Origin: Acholoe squamosa
Lineage: Eukaryota > Annelida > Polychaeta > Phyllodocida > Polynoidae
Direction of reading: 5' to 3'
Assembly: GCA_949317995.1 (NCBI GenBank)
Contig: OX439040.1
Coordinates: forward strand, 25,291,830-25,355,829
Length of the DNA: 64,000 nucleotides
Below are positions 49,286 to 59,543 of this stretch, piece by piece. Positions within the stretch are counted from its first letter, which is position 1; each line of letters begins with the position of its first letter. The notes under the pieces are model-generated. The model did not search any database. It saw only the letters and a program-made list of their open reading frames with translations, and had not been told where the DNA came from. A program made the position numbers and the translations under genes.

Positions 49286-50278
49286 CTAGTCTTTCTTGTT
49301 CTTTTGACATTTATCTTTGCCATGGTTCGACATGCTACAAACCTCACACACGTGACGGTATTTACAGGGATCTTCCCTACAACCCTCAGCTCTATTAAAA
49401 GCAAAACAAGTACGAGCTGACCTAGATTTGAAAGATTTGGGCTTTGCCACCTGTCCTTTCTGGGCCTGAACGGTCCCGTCGTAAGATAAATATCTAAGGA
49501 TATCAGAATTGTCTACCCTTTCGAATGCTTTCAACCCGATCTTGTTCGCCCTATCTTTTACAGACTTATCATACCTGGATAAAGCCGCCACCGTATAAAT
49601 TTTTGTACTCGACTTTTCGACTAACATTTCAAGATGGCCAAGCAAATGGAAAATATCCTCGCCTTCCTCATACTTGTCCTTGGCAAGACGTACATTCACC
49701 AGCATCAAACGTTCAATACAATCAATCTTGGAATTTTTCTCTAGAAAATTCTTCTGATCGAACTCACCCCGATGTCTTTTCCGTGTAGAATGGGTAGTCT
49801 CAGTAGAGGAACTTCTTGAAAAAGATGAATCCTTATCCGAATCCGACGAAGGAGAACGGTCCCGTCGCCATCTTGGATTCCTATCGTCATGGCCCCTCCG
49901 GTCACTAGGCGAGCGCTGCCTACGTCTCCCCCGTTGCTTGGTTACAGCGCCTTTGGAATCCTGCGTCAAAACATCACCATGTGAGTCCGCTCGACACGTC
50001 CCTTCTACCGGATTGCTCTGTTTAGCTGCTATGGTCTTGAGAAGATCTTTGATATCAGCAAGCTCCATTACCGTAGTCCTTTCCTCTAGATTGATGAACG
50101 TCTGGTCAGCAGATAAGCCCAAATTAACTCCTGAAGCTTTTGGGATAGGTGACACCGGGTCAACCATATTTGGATCAGAGCTGCTCGAAGTCCTAGAGTT
50201 GGCCTTATTCCTCGTATTCTTTGTAGTTTTCTTAGTACCAGGCTTGGCATTAACACCACCCGTCGATTTCCTACCCAT
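49286..50278 (-). CDS. Gag-like ORF1 of the Ngaro-like element
   Basis: 330 residues starting at ATG 50278, 45 bases downstream of repeat A1. The N-terminus is basic (MGRKSTGGVNAKPGTKKTTK). A long Arg/Ser/Asp-rich stretch covers residues ~110-170, then a helical region (ERLMLVNVRLAKDKYEEGED). The C-terminus has a CCCH finger (C-x8-C-x4-C-x3-H) directly followed by a C-x2-C-x4-H-x4-C knuckle. Zinc knuckles at the Gag C-terminus bind RNA in retroelements, so this is the likely nucleocapsid. It ends in UAG with the polymerase frame continuing in phase. Confidence 0.88.
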   Translation of the reverse strand: MGRKSTGGVNAKPGTKKTTKNTRNKANSRTSSSSDPNMVDPVSPIPKASGVNLGLSADQTFINLEERTTVMELADIKDLLKTIAAKQSNPVEGTCRADSHGDVLTQDSKGAVTKQRGRRRQRSPSDRRGHDDRNPRWRRDRSPSSDSDKDSSFSRSSSTETTHSTRKRHRGEFDQKNFLEKNSKIDCIERLMLVNVRLAKDKYEEGEDIFHLLGHLEMLVEKSSTKIYTVAALSRYDKSVKDRANKIGLKAFERVDNSDILRYLSYDGTVQAQKGQVAKPKSFKSRSARTCFAFNRAEGCREDPCKYRHVCEVCSMSNHGKDKCQKNKKD

Positions 50279-50323
50279 ATTGCAGGGTGCAATACCATAG
50301 TTATACGAAAAAACACAAAGAAT

Positions 50324-50533
50324 AAGTTAAAATTTCCGGCACCACCCAGCGTGGTGTGTGCCGCTCGAAGGATATACGCCAACTGACGGTTAATTTGGAT
50401 CCCGCAGCTTTTATAGGCGCTATTTGTTTTCCATGACGTCATACATACCAATGCGCGCCCTGGAGGAGAAAGTAGTACCACCCGCTGCACATATTCATTA
50501 TATATATATACACGGGTGTATATAGTCCCATAT
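50324..50533 (-). repeat. Split direct repeat A1 (outer 5' end of element)
   Basis: 210 bp, apparently identical to 46080-46289. It should carry the promoter of the element; a CTTTTATAGG string on the plus strand is the only TATA-like hint. The outer end abuts a short (TA)n run. Confidence 0.9.
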
Positions 50534-51225
50534 ATATATATATATAGGGCTAATTTTGGGATTTTCGGATGGTGATTACGTGTAATACACTCTTCATTGT
50601 ACACTGCCCCCCGTCTATAAATCCGACACTGAATTGTATATGCTTCATGCAAAATACCTACTTACCCTGTGTACTTTGAACTAGATCTATTTTGTAAAAC
50701 CACGTATCCTAATTCAAGATTGGCTGACATTACCGAACAGGTTAAGGCTGTGAGGGGAGGGCTGGGAAGGAGGGGTATAGCAGGCACTTAGCTGACCCTG
50801 ACTTTGTAACGGCCATTTCTCTTTTTACCTGATCCAATTAGACCAATGTGAACATTGCATGTCTAAGATACTGTCTGATTAAGTGTCAGACTAACCTGGT
50901 GCATTCCCCGCCACCCCCTGCACACACCCTCGGCCAACACCACTCTCGCTCATTTTCTCTCCCTTTCTCTCTATCCCCACATGTGTATCTGTTTATCTGT
51001 TTTAAAGAGTGGCAGGTAATAAAGATGTGAACATATCAAAGTTAGTTATACTTCGTGTAATGCTTCTGTGCGGGTGCTCAAGATGTTATGTGAAATTATA
51101 GCAGTTCTTAGAAATCCTAAGTATTCCACCCCTCACCAGAATACCTTCCACATAGAGAGTCCTTGTTCATAGAGTCAGCATGATGCACTTATCAGCCAAT
51201 GTAGCGAATAGTGTTCAATAAATAA
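50534..51225. other. No recognisable gene
   Basis: Starts with the TA run flanking the Ngaro-like element, then ordinary non-coding sequence. Near 51172, AGAGTCAGCATGATGCAC resembles the satellite-family motif at 12 and 18 kb. Confidence 0.45.
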
Positions 51226-51376
51226 GCAAATGTCCACGACCATGGGATATTTTTACATCGTATTCCCCGAGGTGGGACTGGCGTATCCCACGAAGCCATT
51301 ATATGGCTGAGTGGGATACGACCAGTCCCAGAGAGGGGAATACGATGTAAAAAATCCCATGGAAGTGGACATTTGC
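51226..51376. repeat. Foldback element, ~65-bp arms
   Basis: GCAAATGTCCACGACCATGG at the left end pairs with CCATGGAAGTGGACATTTGC at the right. Pairing continues inward through ATTTTTACATCGTATTCCCC and CGTATCCCAC, leaving a ~19-base loop. The ends lack a clear target-site duplication. Probably a small foldback MITE. Confidence 0.8.
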
Positions 51377-51657
51377 ATTTATGTCATGGCTTAGGGGGTT
51401 ATTTTGCTTTTAAATAAAGAAAAACGGCCCAGATCTGTTCAAAATCCAAGATGGCGGACACCCATTGAATACGGACACATTGTATTCAATGCCCCCCATT
51501 GAATACGGTGGTTCTAGTACTAATCTTTAGTGACGTTTGTATCAGCCATGACATAAGGTTGCTATATTTGTGCATATCATACAGGATCCTCTATGGGAGT
51601 GAATCAGTCCCAGAGAATGGGGACTCTGCTGCATGATGGAAAGACGGCGTATTGCGA
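51377..51657. other. No gene; short ATTGAATACGG repeats
   Basis: CCATTGAATACGG occurs at ~51463 and again at ~51498, with an inverted fragment between; otherwise unremarkable. Confidence 0.45.
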
Positions 51658-51659
51658 AT

Positions 51660-52191
51660 TACCTTATGCTATGATGACCTTATGCTAAAGCACTATGATG
51701 ACCTTATGCTAAAGCACTATGATGACCTTATGCTAAAGCACTATGATGACCTTATGCTAAAGCAATATGTTGACCTTATGTTAAAGCACTTTGTTGACCT
51801 TATGATAAAGCACTTTGTTGACCTTATGATAAAGCACTTTGTTTACCTTATGATAAAGCACTTTGTTTACCTTATGATAGAGCACTTTGTTGACCTTATG
51901 ATAAAGCACTTTGTTGACCTTATGATAAAGCACTTTGTTTACCTTGTGTTAAAGCACTTTGTTGACCTTATGATAAAGCACTTTGTTGACCTTATGATAA
52001 AGCACTTTGTTGACCTTATGCTAAAGCACTTTGTTTACCTTGTGTTAAAGCACTTTGTTGACCTTATGATAAAGCACTTTGTTGACCTTGTGTTAAAGCA
52101 CTTTGTTGACCTTATGGTAAAGCACTTTGTTTACCTTATGATAAAGCACTTTGTTGACCTTATGATAAAGCACTTTGTTGACCTTATAGCC
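51660..52191 (+). repeat. 24-bp minisatellite, ~22 units
   Basis: Unit GACCTTATGATAAAGC followed by ACTTTGTT, with variants. The first units have CTATGAT/TATGCT, later ones CTTTGTT with TATGAT or TGTGTT, so the array is graded from left to right. 24 is a multiple of three, so an open frame (51652-52305) crosses it and translates as repeated KHFVDLMI; this is a repeat artefact, not a protein-coding call. Every unit contains TGACCTTA or TTACCTTA. Confidence 0.95.
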
Positions 52192-53423
52192 TCCTACCCA
52201 ATTTCCACCACACCTACCCATTTCCCTCTATATGCTACTTTAGGACATCTCAGGTTATTATGGTCGGCCATTTCGCCCTGTGCCCATGGGGATCATCCTG
52301 TATAACATCCGACCTACTGGTATAAAAAAGCTGGTACCTTTCACAGTTCCTAGAAGTCTACCTTTTACCATGCTCTTCACGTAGGATCTAGGAAGTCTTT
52401 TGTCATCCAATAGGAGAGGGGAGAGCATAGAAGGGCGCCACGATAGACTTTATCACTTGAAGTAGACAAATAGAGTAGGACATTACCAGTTTAATGGAAG
52501 GGGATTTTTAGGGATGTGAGAGCATAGAAGGAAGCGAATATTGGGGGCAAACAAGTATCAGGAAGGGATAGGTAAACAGACAGACCCAAGGTAGACAAAG
52601 AGCAGGTACCTTTTGGGGTTGCATATATCATCAACATAATGGACTCTTTTGCGAGAGTCAGGCATTTTTTAACTCTCTACATGGATGTACTATATATGCA
52701 GTCATTCGAGAAAAGCACTCCATTCCATTCTATATCTTCGACGAAATCAGGCAATATCTAACAGGAGCATTATTACTTTGAATGTTTCTATGTCTAGGGT
52801 GTAGCAAAATATCGCCCGTACGTGAAAAGTTGAAAATTGAATGCTGACCCTCAAGTGAAGCCCATCCATAGGTGAACTACTGGTCTGCCATCCTCCATCA
52901 GAATGTCATCAACACCTCATGTTTTCAACGATAAAAAATCGTTGGGCAGGTTATCGACACTATAAACTGCAGCTACAGCAAAAACAAATGTAAACCACAA
53001 TGTAGATATGACATTTCCTAATAGTTGAAGTTGACCTTAAGTGACTTGACATTTGGGGTTTGCGATTACAGGTCCAAGTTGAATGTAGAGCAGCAGCAAC
53101 ACTAGAATTGATATGACTGATTCTATACAAAAACAATTTTCAACATCGCACATGATATATATCACTTGAGGATATAGAGGGTACTATGGGGATATACATC
53201 AAGACGGTGATGTATCTATCCAATAAAGGTTTCCATGTTAGGTGGTTTTGCTCTTCATGATAAAAGGAAGAGTGAATTATTTGCCATACATATTCGACTG
53301 AAATAGATAAGGTTAGACTTCATGGATATACATGAGAGCAAAGGCATACTTAGCATAAACATTTCTGACAGAATAGATAAATAAACATAGTGAACACAGC
53401 AGCAACACGCTTATAAATTAACC
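52192..53423. other. No recognisable gene
   Basis: Non-coding; nothing recognisable. Confidence 0.45.
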
Positions 53424-53862
53424 CATTAGAGAGTTTAAGATTTGAGGACGTGTACCTGTACGGGAACGGCAAGGTCTAGAGGTACAGGTTGAAGTACAGG
53501 TACAGGTTATGTGGTTAAGAATACAACTCCTACTTTTACCTGTAAATACCTGAGGTGTATGGGTGCACATGAGTAGGTTAAAGGGCATGATAAAGTGGCA
53601 ATTAAGGAGTGATGTAATTACCCTGTAAACAATTTACACTTGGAGTAGATACCCATATACGTCTAGATCATTTGTACTTTGTTGTTACATTTGAATGTGA
53701 AGAAACTGCTTTGTTATCTAAATTCCCCCTTCATGTACGTGTAGACAGCCCCCTACACGTCTAGCCTACAAGTTGTAAACTTCTAGACTGGGATACCCTC
53801 CACGTGACCTATGGCGTTACACGTACCCGTAGCCGTACACGTCTATATCTTAAACTCCCTAT
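53424..53862. mobile_element. MITE-like element with inverted ends and TACAGGT/ACGTGT sub-repeats
   Basis: The left end CATTAGAGAGTTTAAGAT pairs with the right end ATCTTAAACTCCCTATTG, and similarity continues inward through GACGTGTAC and TACGGG blocks. The interior of the left half has several (A/G)TACAGGT repeats. The right half has ACGTGT/ACACGT repeats. No transposase. A target-site duplication is not evident. Confidence 0.6.
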
Positions 53863-54544
53863 TGTGTTCCCCCACGATACCTCCAGGTCACCAGGTTCAT
53901 ATACCTACATCGTCATGATATGATGCACCAACGCTGCACTTGCACAGCCCAAAAGGAGGGGGCACACTTCGTCCAAAATATGCAAATAAATACTAACAAA
54001 AAGGAGGGGCCCCTCTAAACCCACCATTGCGCATTGCGAGTGATGACTCCTGGGCACACGCTAGCATTGCTGAAACATGCCGATCCCCTGGGAGCGCATG
54101 AAGCCCCAGACTACCCTAATGCATGGATGTAATACTTGCACAGGGCTCAAAAATATTTGTGCAAAATAAAGACCAATGGCTCTTGTGCATTTAAGCACTA
54201 TGTTGTCCATATTGAGGTAAGATATGCACTCAACAGCGGCGAGAACAGAACTCAACCCGCTGTCGGGTCAAAATTATCTGTCTTGTCGATCGAGATCTGC
54301 ATGCCAACCCTATGTATGGGCTGGGTCGTATCATGTCAGCAAAATTATGAGTCATATTCAGCCTAGAGAATCCTCACTCTACTAGTCAATAAAGGTTTAT
54401 TTCGTTTATTGACTATATCAGATCTTTTAGATAGGGTTTTAGATTCACTGTGAAAAGTCTCGGTGATAGAATGAGCAGCTCCAACCTCCTTTTTTTCTTA
54501 TGTATACATGTTTGAAAATAACAATGATGAAACATCAACATAGA
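53863..54544. other. No recognisable gene
   Basis: Non-coding. ATGATGCACCAACGCTGCA near 53920 resembles the satellite-family motif. Confidence 0.45.
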
Positions 54545-54863
54545 CCATAAATAGAGAGAACTAAACGACCATGGTGTACGAGGTGGCTGATCCACCACCA
54601 GAGGTGGATCGGCCACCGAGGACACCAGGGGAGTTTAGTTCTCTATTTATTTTATGCTTTTAGAAGGTTTAATTGAAATCTGTTACCGTAGTTCCCTGTA
54701 CGAGCTGTGGTCCGCCATTTTGAATGTTTACATGCACCCAGAACGAAGCTGCAGTACAGGATCGGCCACAGTAGTGGATTGGCACACTATACGCCATTCG
54801 GGGTGTGGAGATGAGCCCCGCAATGCTATCTCTATGGAAAGAAGTTATTTGCCTAAAATAAAG
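54545..54863 (-). repeat. Hairpin-ended dispersed repeat, copy 2
   Basis: The reverse-orientation copy of 36705-37030. The hairpin (54550-54643) has AGAGAACTAAAC opposite GTTTAGTTCTCT and GGTGGCTGATCCACC opposite GGTGGATCGGCCACC. The shared end block reads GCAATGCTATCTCTATGG on the plus strand. Stem sequence is conserved while the loop varies. Confidence 0.8.
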
Positions 54864-55654
54864 ATGGGTATCCCATGCATTTTGGTTAAGAATTGGTGTT
54901 TAATGATCGACAACCTACTTAAAGCACTGCTAGGAATGCAATATGAGTAAAATTTCTCCTAAAGCCATGAGGTACATTTATTGTGTGTGTCTACACACCA
55001 TAAAGCTTCTCAATGTCCATTTCGACATAGTCATGAATGAAATCAAGTGTATAATCCTATATTTTCAATTGCATGCAGTTTATCAGGCCTAGAGAATATT
55101 GGGCAAGTAATTTGGTTGTTGACACAAGAGGAGATTCGGGTTTGACAGCTGGATGACTTAGAAGAACGTCTCCTTCGATAGTCAAGCTGCATGATATTAT
55201 GCAGTGGGAAATTTCCATTTGTTTGTAATTATGTTTCAGCAATTAATTAATGGGGAATCATCGTGTAATCAATGGCTGTTTACAACATATGGTGGGGAAG
55301 CGGTGTTTAATAGTCAACAGGATTTACCTGTTCTACAAAGCCTTACCATTATCAGTGATAAATCCTTTTTTTCCGTTATATTCCCTGTGGGAAAGGAGAA
55401 AGCAGTTAGACACTGTTTGTTGTATATTCTCAGTCGATTATATCATCATAGTGCATGAAATCATGAAATAAGTAAAGTCTGAAAAGAAAAATCGGCGGCT
55501 TATACCAAAATGACTTTGAAACATTCAGTTATGGTGTCCTCTAGTTACACACAAAGGGTGCATTCACATCAAAATATTAGATGGCATGTAATAGGGAAAT
55601 CAATCATTTTTCCAGTTGGACAGTTTAGCTGATATTGCATCTTTAAGTGGAGTT
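54864..55654. other. No recognisable gene
   Basis: Non-coding; short open frames without motifs. Confidence 0.45.
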
Positions 55655-56764
55655 TGATATATATATCTGGACATCTGGTTTCTTTGGCATATAATATTAA
55701 GAGAAACACTTCTACACCACCAATGATTTTTTTATTCTTTATTGGGGGGGGGTCATAGCTAACATTTCCATATGGTTTAGGTGGGTCTTGGGGCATTATG
55801 TATTTTCTATGTGCATTCAAACATGAATTTTATATGATGAGGCGTTAGTGAAATATTTTGTAAGTGACAATCCAGCCCTGTGCAAAATAGCACTATTCTC
55901 CTTATTATATATAATCAAGAGGTACATTTAGGGGGTAACCTCCATAGAAAAAAAATTGACCTACCTCTAGAATTTCCCAAGCCAGGGAGCTAATGGTGAT
56001 TTTCAATGCACGCACTGTTCACTTATGCCTCAAAACATGAGGCGTGAGTGAAGCGCATAGGGTTTTAAAGTTAAAGTGTTATTAAATCAACCCATCACCT
56101 AGCATGATGTTTGTATCATTCCTATTGAATTGTAGACATTTGTGAGTTATCAAAAATGATTATTTGAAGTATGTGAAGATATATTTCTGCACATGAGGCG
56201 TGAGTGAACTTTATTGATTATATTTGTCTCAAAGCTGAAGACACAACTTACTGATATTATATAGAAGGAAAACTGCCATTGTTATATAAATTACACATAC
56301 TGGGGACAATAGTTAGCTAATATAATGATTCTATAAGTGTTTTTGATAAGCTAGGGTGAAGTTAGGAAATTGGAGAAACAATTCCTAATTTTTCAGCATT
56401 TTCAATGTTTTTGCCAATGGGCAATTTCAAAGGTTTCCAACCCTTGTTTTAGCTTCTTGGTATACATAAAGATATATAGTGTACCAGTTTGTACACAAAC
56501 TTTGGTGCAGCTATACCTAGATTTAGTAGTTAAAATCATGCTGCAACTATATTTGTTCACTCACGCCTCATGTTTTTGGAAGGTTTTACGGCATCTGTGA
56601 TAAAAACTGACATATTAGGAGTTGCATCCTTGAATGAAACTGTTTTATAAGCCAAGACATAGGGCTATCAATAAAATAGAATGTTATTGCGTAATGCTGA
56701 GTTTGTTATTTTCATTACCAGACCCCCCATGTCCAGCATTTCTTGGAATGAGCCATAAATATAG

Positions 56765-56768
<4 letters not shown>
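55655..56768 (+). mobile_element. Non-autonomous element, unit 1 (motif X)
   Basis: Paralogous to 56842-58256 over nearly its whole length; shared blocks include AGAGAAACACTTCTACACCA, GTCATAGCTAACATTTCCAT, TTTTTGGAAGGTTTTACGGC and CAATAAAATAGAATGTTATT. It carries five copies of motif X, ATGAGGCGTGAGTGAA, in both orientations: 55837-55852, 56018-56032 (reverse), 56037-56052, 56193-56208 and 56556-56571 (reverse). The right end has CCATGTCCAGCATTTCTTGG before the TA tract. The left end begins TCTGGACATCTGG and lacks the outer part of the terminal inverted repeat. No protein is encoded. Confidence 0.8.

Positions 56769-56836
<68 letters not shown>
56769..56836. repeat. (TA)n microsatellite between the two paralogous elements
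   Basis: About 34 TA units. The element ends face it on both sides. Open frames across it are YIYIYI artefacts. Confidence 0.95.
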
Positions 56837-56841
<5 letters not shown>

Positions 56842-56842
<1 letters not shown>

Positions 56843-58253
56843 GGGTCATTTCCAAGATTTACTGGACACATGGTTCCTTGGGCATATAATAGCAAGGGAA
56901 ACACTTCTACACCACCAATAATATTTTTATTCCTTAATGGGCGGTCATAGCTAATATTTCCATATGACAAACTTTTAATTGTGAATTTGGAACGTTACTG
57001 ATAGAATCCATCTAACCTGGTTAGGGGATATCACCAGTCTTATTATATGCAATCAAGAGGAACCCTGGGGGGTCTTCCATAAAACAAATTTTTTGGTGTA
57101 CTCCAGGAATTACCCATGCCAGGTACATATAAGTGATTTTCACCATGATCAGTAACATTCCAGGGACATTACTGATGGTTACAGATATTACAGGATGGTC
57201 AAAGTTATATTTTCATAGTATCAACCTACCACCTTGTATAGTGTTTGTAGCATTTCTTTTCAATTGTAAACGTGTCTGGCTTATGTGAAAAGAGTACTTG
57301 GTGTGTGTAAAGATACATTTTAGCACCACATATGAATAGGGAACATTACTGATGGCTACAAGTATTTTTTAGATGATTAGAGTTCTACTTTTATAGTGCT
57401 AACCTATTATCTTGTGTGGTGTTTCTATCATTTGTATTCAATTGTAGAAATGTTTGGCTAATGAGAAAAGACTATTTGGTGTATGTAAAGATACATTTAG
57501 CACCATATAGCATGTGCGCGTAGCAACAAGTGTGCAAAAAATTGTGATTTTTAATTTTCAAAGTGATATAAGACACCCAAGATGGGCTTTAGGCATGTTT
57601 AAATGACTCTATATATGTAGGACAATCTCTTTTATCATTGTTTATATGATGCCAATGGTATATGATGATGCATAGATGAGCTGAGATCATTTTTTGCAAG
57701 GTTAATGAATAGGGAACGTTACTGATGGTACATGCGATATGGCCTCTACGTAGGTACTGACTATGCAGTACAAGTATTATATATCAGGCTAATTGTTATT
57801 ATTCTGTACAGTAGCTCTATTAGAACCAATGGACAGTTAATATAGTCATTGTATAAAGGATTTTGAATGAACTAGGTTAAAGTTAAGAAATGGGAGAATA
57901 GAGAGTTTCTAATTTTTCCGCCAATGTGTAACTTCAAGAGTTTTCGAGCCTCACTTTAACTTTTTGGTACACATAAAGTCATTGTATCAGTCTGGCCACA
58001 ATATTTGGTGTTTCTAGGAGTCTTATTAATGGTGTTATTCATGTTTGATTGATTACGATCAGTAACGTTCCGCTTTTTTGGAAGGTTTTGTGGCATCTGT
58101 GATAAAAACTCACATCTCAGGAGTTAAATCCTTGAATGAACCTTTTTAATAAGTCCAGATATGGGGCTATCAATAAAATATAATGTTTTTAAGAAATACT
58201 GAGTTTGTTATTTTCAGTCCAGGGCCCCCCATGTCCAGTAAATCTTGGAATGA

Positions 58254-58256
<3 letters not shown>
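56842..58256 (+). mobile_element. Non-autonomous element, unit 2 (motif Y), with terminal inverted repeats
   Basis: Left end GGTCATTTCCAAGATTTACT then GGACA, right end TGTCCAGTAAATCTTGG then AATGAGTC: inverted termini of about 30 bp, lying against (TA)n tracts. It contains six copies of motif Y, GGAACRTTACTGAT: 56989-57002, 57148-57161 (reverse), 57163-57176, 57340-57353, 57713-57726 and 58058-58071 (reverse). Most occupy the positions of motif X in unit 1. A ~178-bp core is tandemly duplicated (about 57170-57347 and 57348-57510). The plan (tandem core, microsatellite at the ends, no protein) recalls the pearl-type elements of bivalves, but this is resemblance only. Confidence 0.8.

Positions 58257-58312
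<56 letters not shown>
58257..58312. repeat. (TA)n microsatellite
   Basis: About 28 TA units abutting the right terminus of unit 2. Confidence 0.95.
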
Positions 58313-58313
<1 letters not shown>

Positions 58314-59370
58314 GTTATATTCTGCAATTCCTACTAGATCTCCAAGCTCTGTGATTGAGAACTGCTATTATTGACTGTCAATTTACTCTGATTGCCCATG
58401 CAGTGGTGCCCTGAAGCAATGCATGCCGGCAAGTAGTGGTGAAGAGAGGGGACATAAATCATTGAAACAGAATACATGATGAGACAGCCAGGATGGGTGA
58501 TAAAAATGTGGTGAATATTATTCAAGAGTTCTTCTACACATGGGAGACTTTTGAATTATACTAACTAACTATCAAATTTAATGTTCAGTAGAGGGTTTCC
58601 TATCGCTTGTCACTTGTTATTCATTTATTGAAATTGTATGGCTGCAGTTGAGGATTGAGGTTGAGTGAATAAGGATTAGATGGGAAGATGCATGGATGCA
58701 GCACTCACAAGACCTTCAATCAGACATTAGGATGTTGGCACAGAAATGTTCTGCATCAGAATATAATGCACCCATTAATGAGTTCAATACCACCATTAGG
58801 GAAGTCATCTTCAATTCACCTTGAGGCGATGACTTCCTGTTATTCATAAACATTGTGGGCGGCTACACTACTGTGTGTGTAATTCAAGTACACCTTTGTG
58901 TAAGGTTTTGTAGTTAAGGGACATCGTAATGGGTACATCTCTGATTCCAGTCTCTGATTCCAGTCATTTGATGAAAATATGTAGACCGGAATGGAAGAGA
59001 TCAATAGCCTTTAGGTTATGGTGAATGTCCAATTCCATCCATCACAAATCGTGACTTCATTTCAAATTTGAGAGAAAGACTGCTCGATATCTCCAGGGCC
59101 CCCAGACCGTCACCTGCAGCTCACCCCGTCCTGCTCTGTGCATCCTGTGTGAAATTAACATGATTACTAAGGTTCCTGTGAGTCTAGTTAAAGAAATTCA
59201 AATATCATCTCTGGCCTATTCTGCAGAGGTGAACAGTCTGGTTGGTACCCGAGGCATCGAGGGTTCCTGTTTCCTTTGGGAAGATCAAGAGCCTGCATCC
59301 TTTCCATCTTTAGAAATGGTTGTAAACGTCTGATCAGTGGTCTTACTACTGATAATATCATTTTGAGCAA
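58313..59370. other. No recognisable gene
   Basis: Non-coding; nothing recognisable. Confidence 0.45.
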
Positions 59371-59402
59371 TCTGTCTGTCTCTGCCTCTGTCTGTCTCTC
59401 AC

Positions 59403-59449
<47 letters not shown>

Positions 59450-59532
59450 GTCCCTGTCCGTCTCTCTGTGTATGTCTGTCTGTCTGCCTCTGTCTATGTC
59501 TATGTCTCTGGCTGTCCCCCCCTCTCCCTCCC
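59371..59532 (+). repeat. CTGT/CT microsatellite
   Basis: C/T-rich low-complexity tract with runs of CTGT and CT. It doubles as a long polypyrimidine tract in front of the AG at 59542-59543. Open frames through it are artefacts. Confidence 0.9.
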
Positions 59533-59543
59533 TCTCTCAACAG

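Larger units (their letters stand above)
45816..50533 (-). mobile_element. Ngaro-like tyrosine-recombinase retrotransposon, nearly complete
   Basis: Reading on the minus strand: repeat A1 (50533-50324), gag, RT-RNase H, tyrosine recombinase, repeat B1 (46462-46290), repeat A2 (46289-46080), a 96-bp AT-rich spacer, and repeat B2 (45983-45816). A1 and A2 are both 210 bp and appear identical by eye. B1 (173 bp) and B2 (168 bp) differ mainly by a 5-bp indel. Split direct repeats of the form A1-ORFs-B1-A2-B2 without LTRs are the hallmark of Ngaro/PAT elements, which are thought to integrate through circular DNA using a tyrosine recombinase. No integrase or DIRS-type methyltransferase frame is seen. 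Near-identical repeats indicate recent insertion. Confidence 0.93.

Noticed and set aside
50086-50652. 188-residue minus-strand open frame
   Set aside because: Overlaps gag and repeat A1 in another frame and lacks motifs; a shadow frame.
51652-52305. 217-residue open frame with KHFVDLMI repeats
   Set aside because: Translation of the 24-bp minisatellite; no start context or non-repeat domain.
55569-55820. Minus-strand frame shared with 56767-56970
   Set aside because: Similarity comes from the paralogous non-autonomous elements, and the second frame runs into a TA tract.
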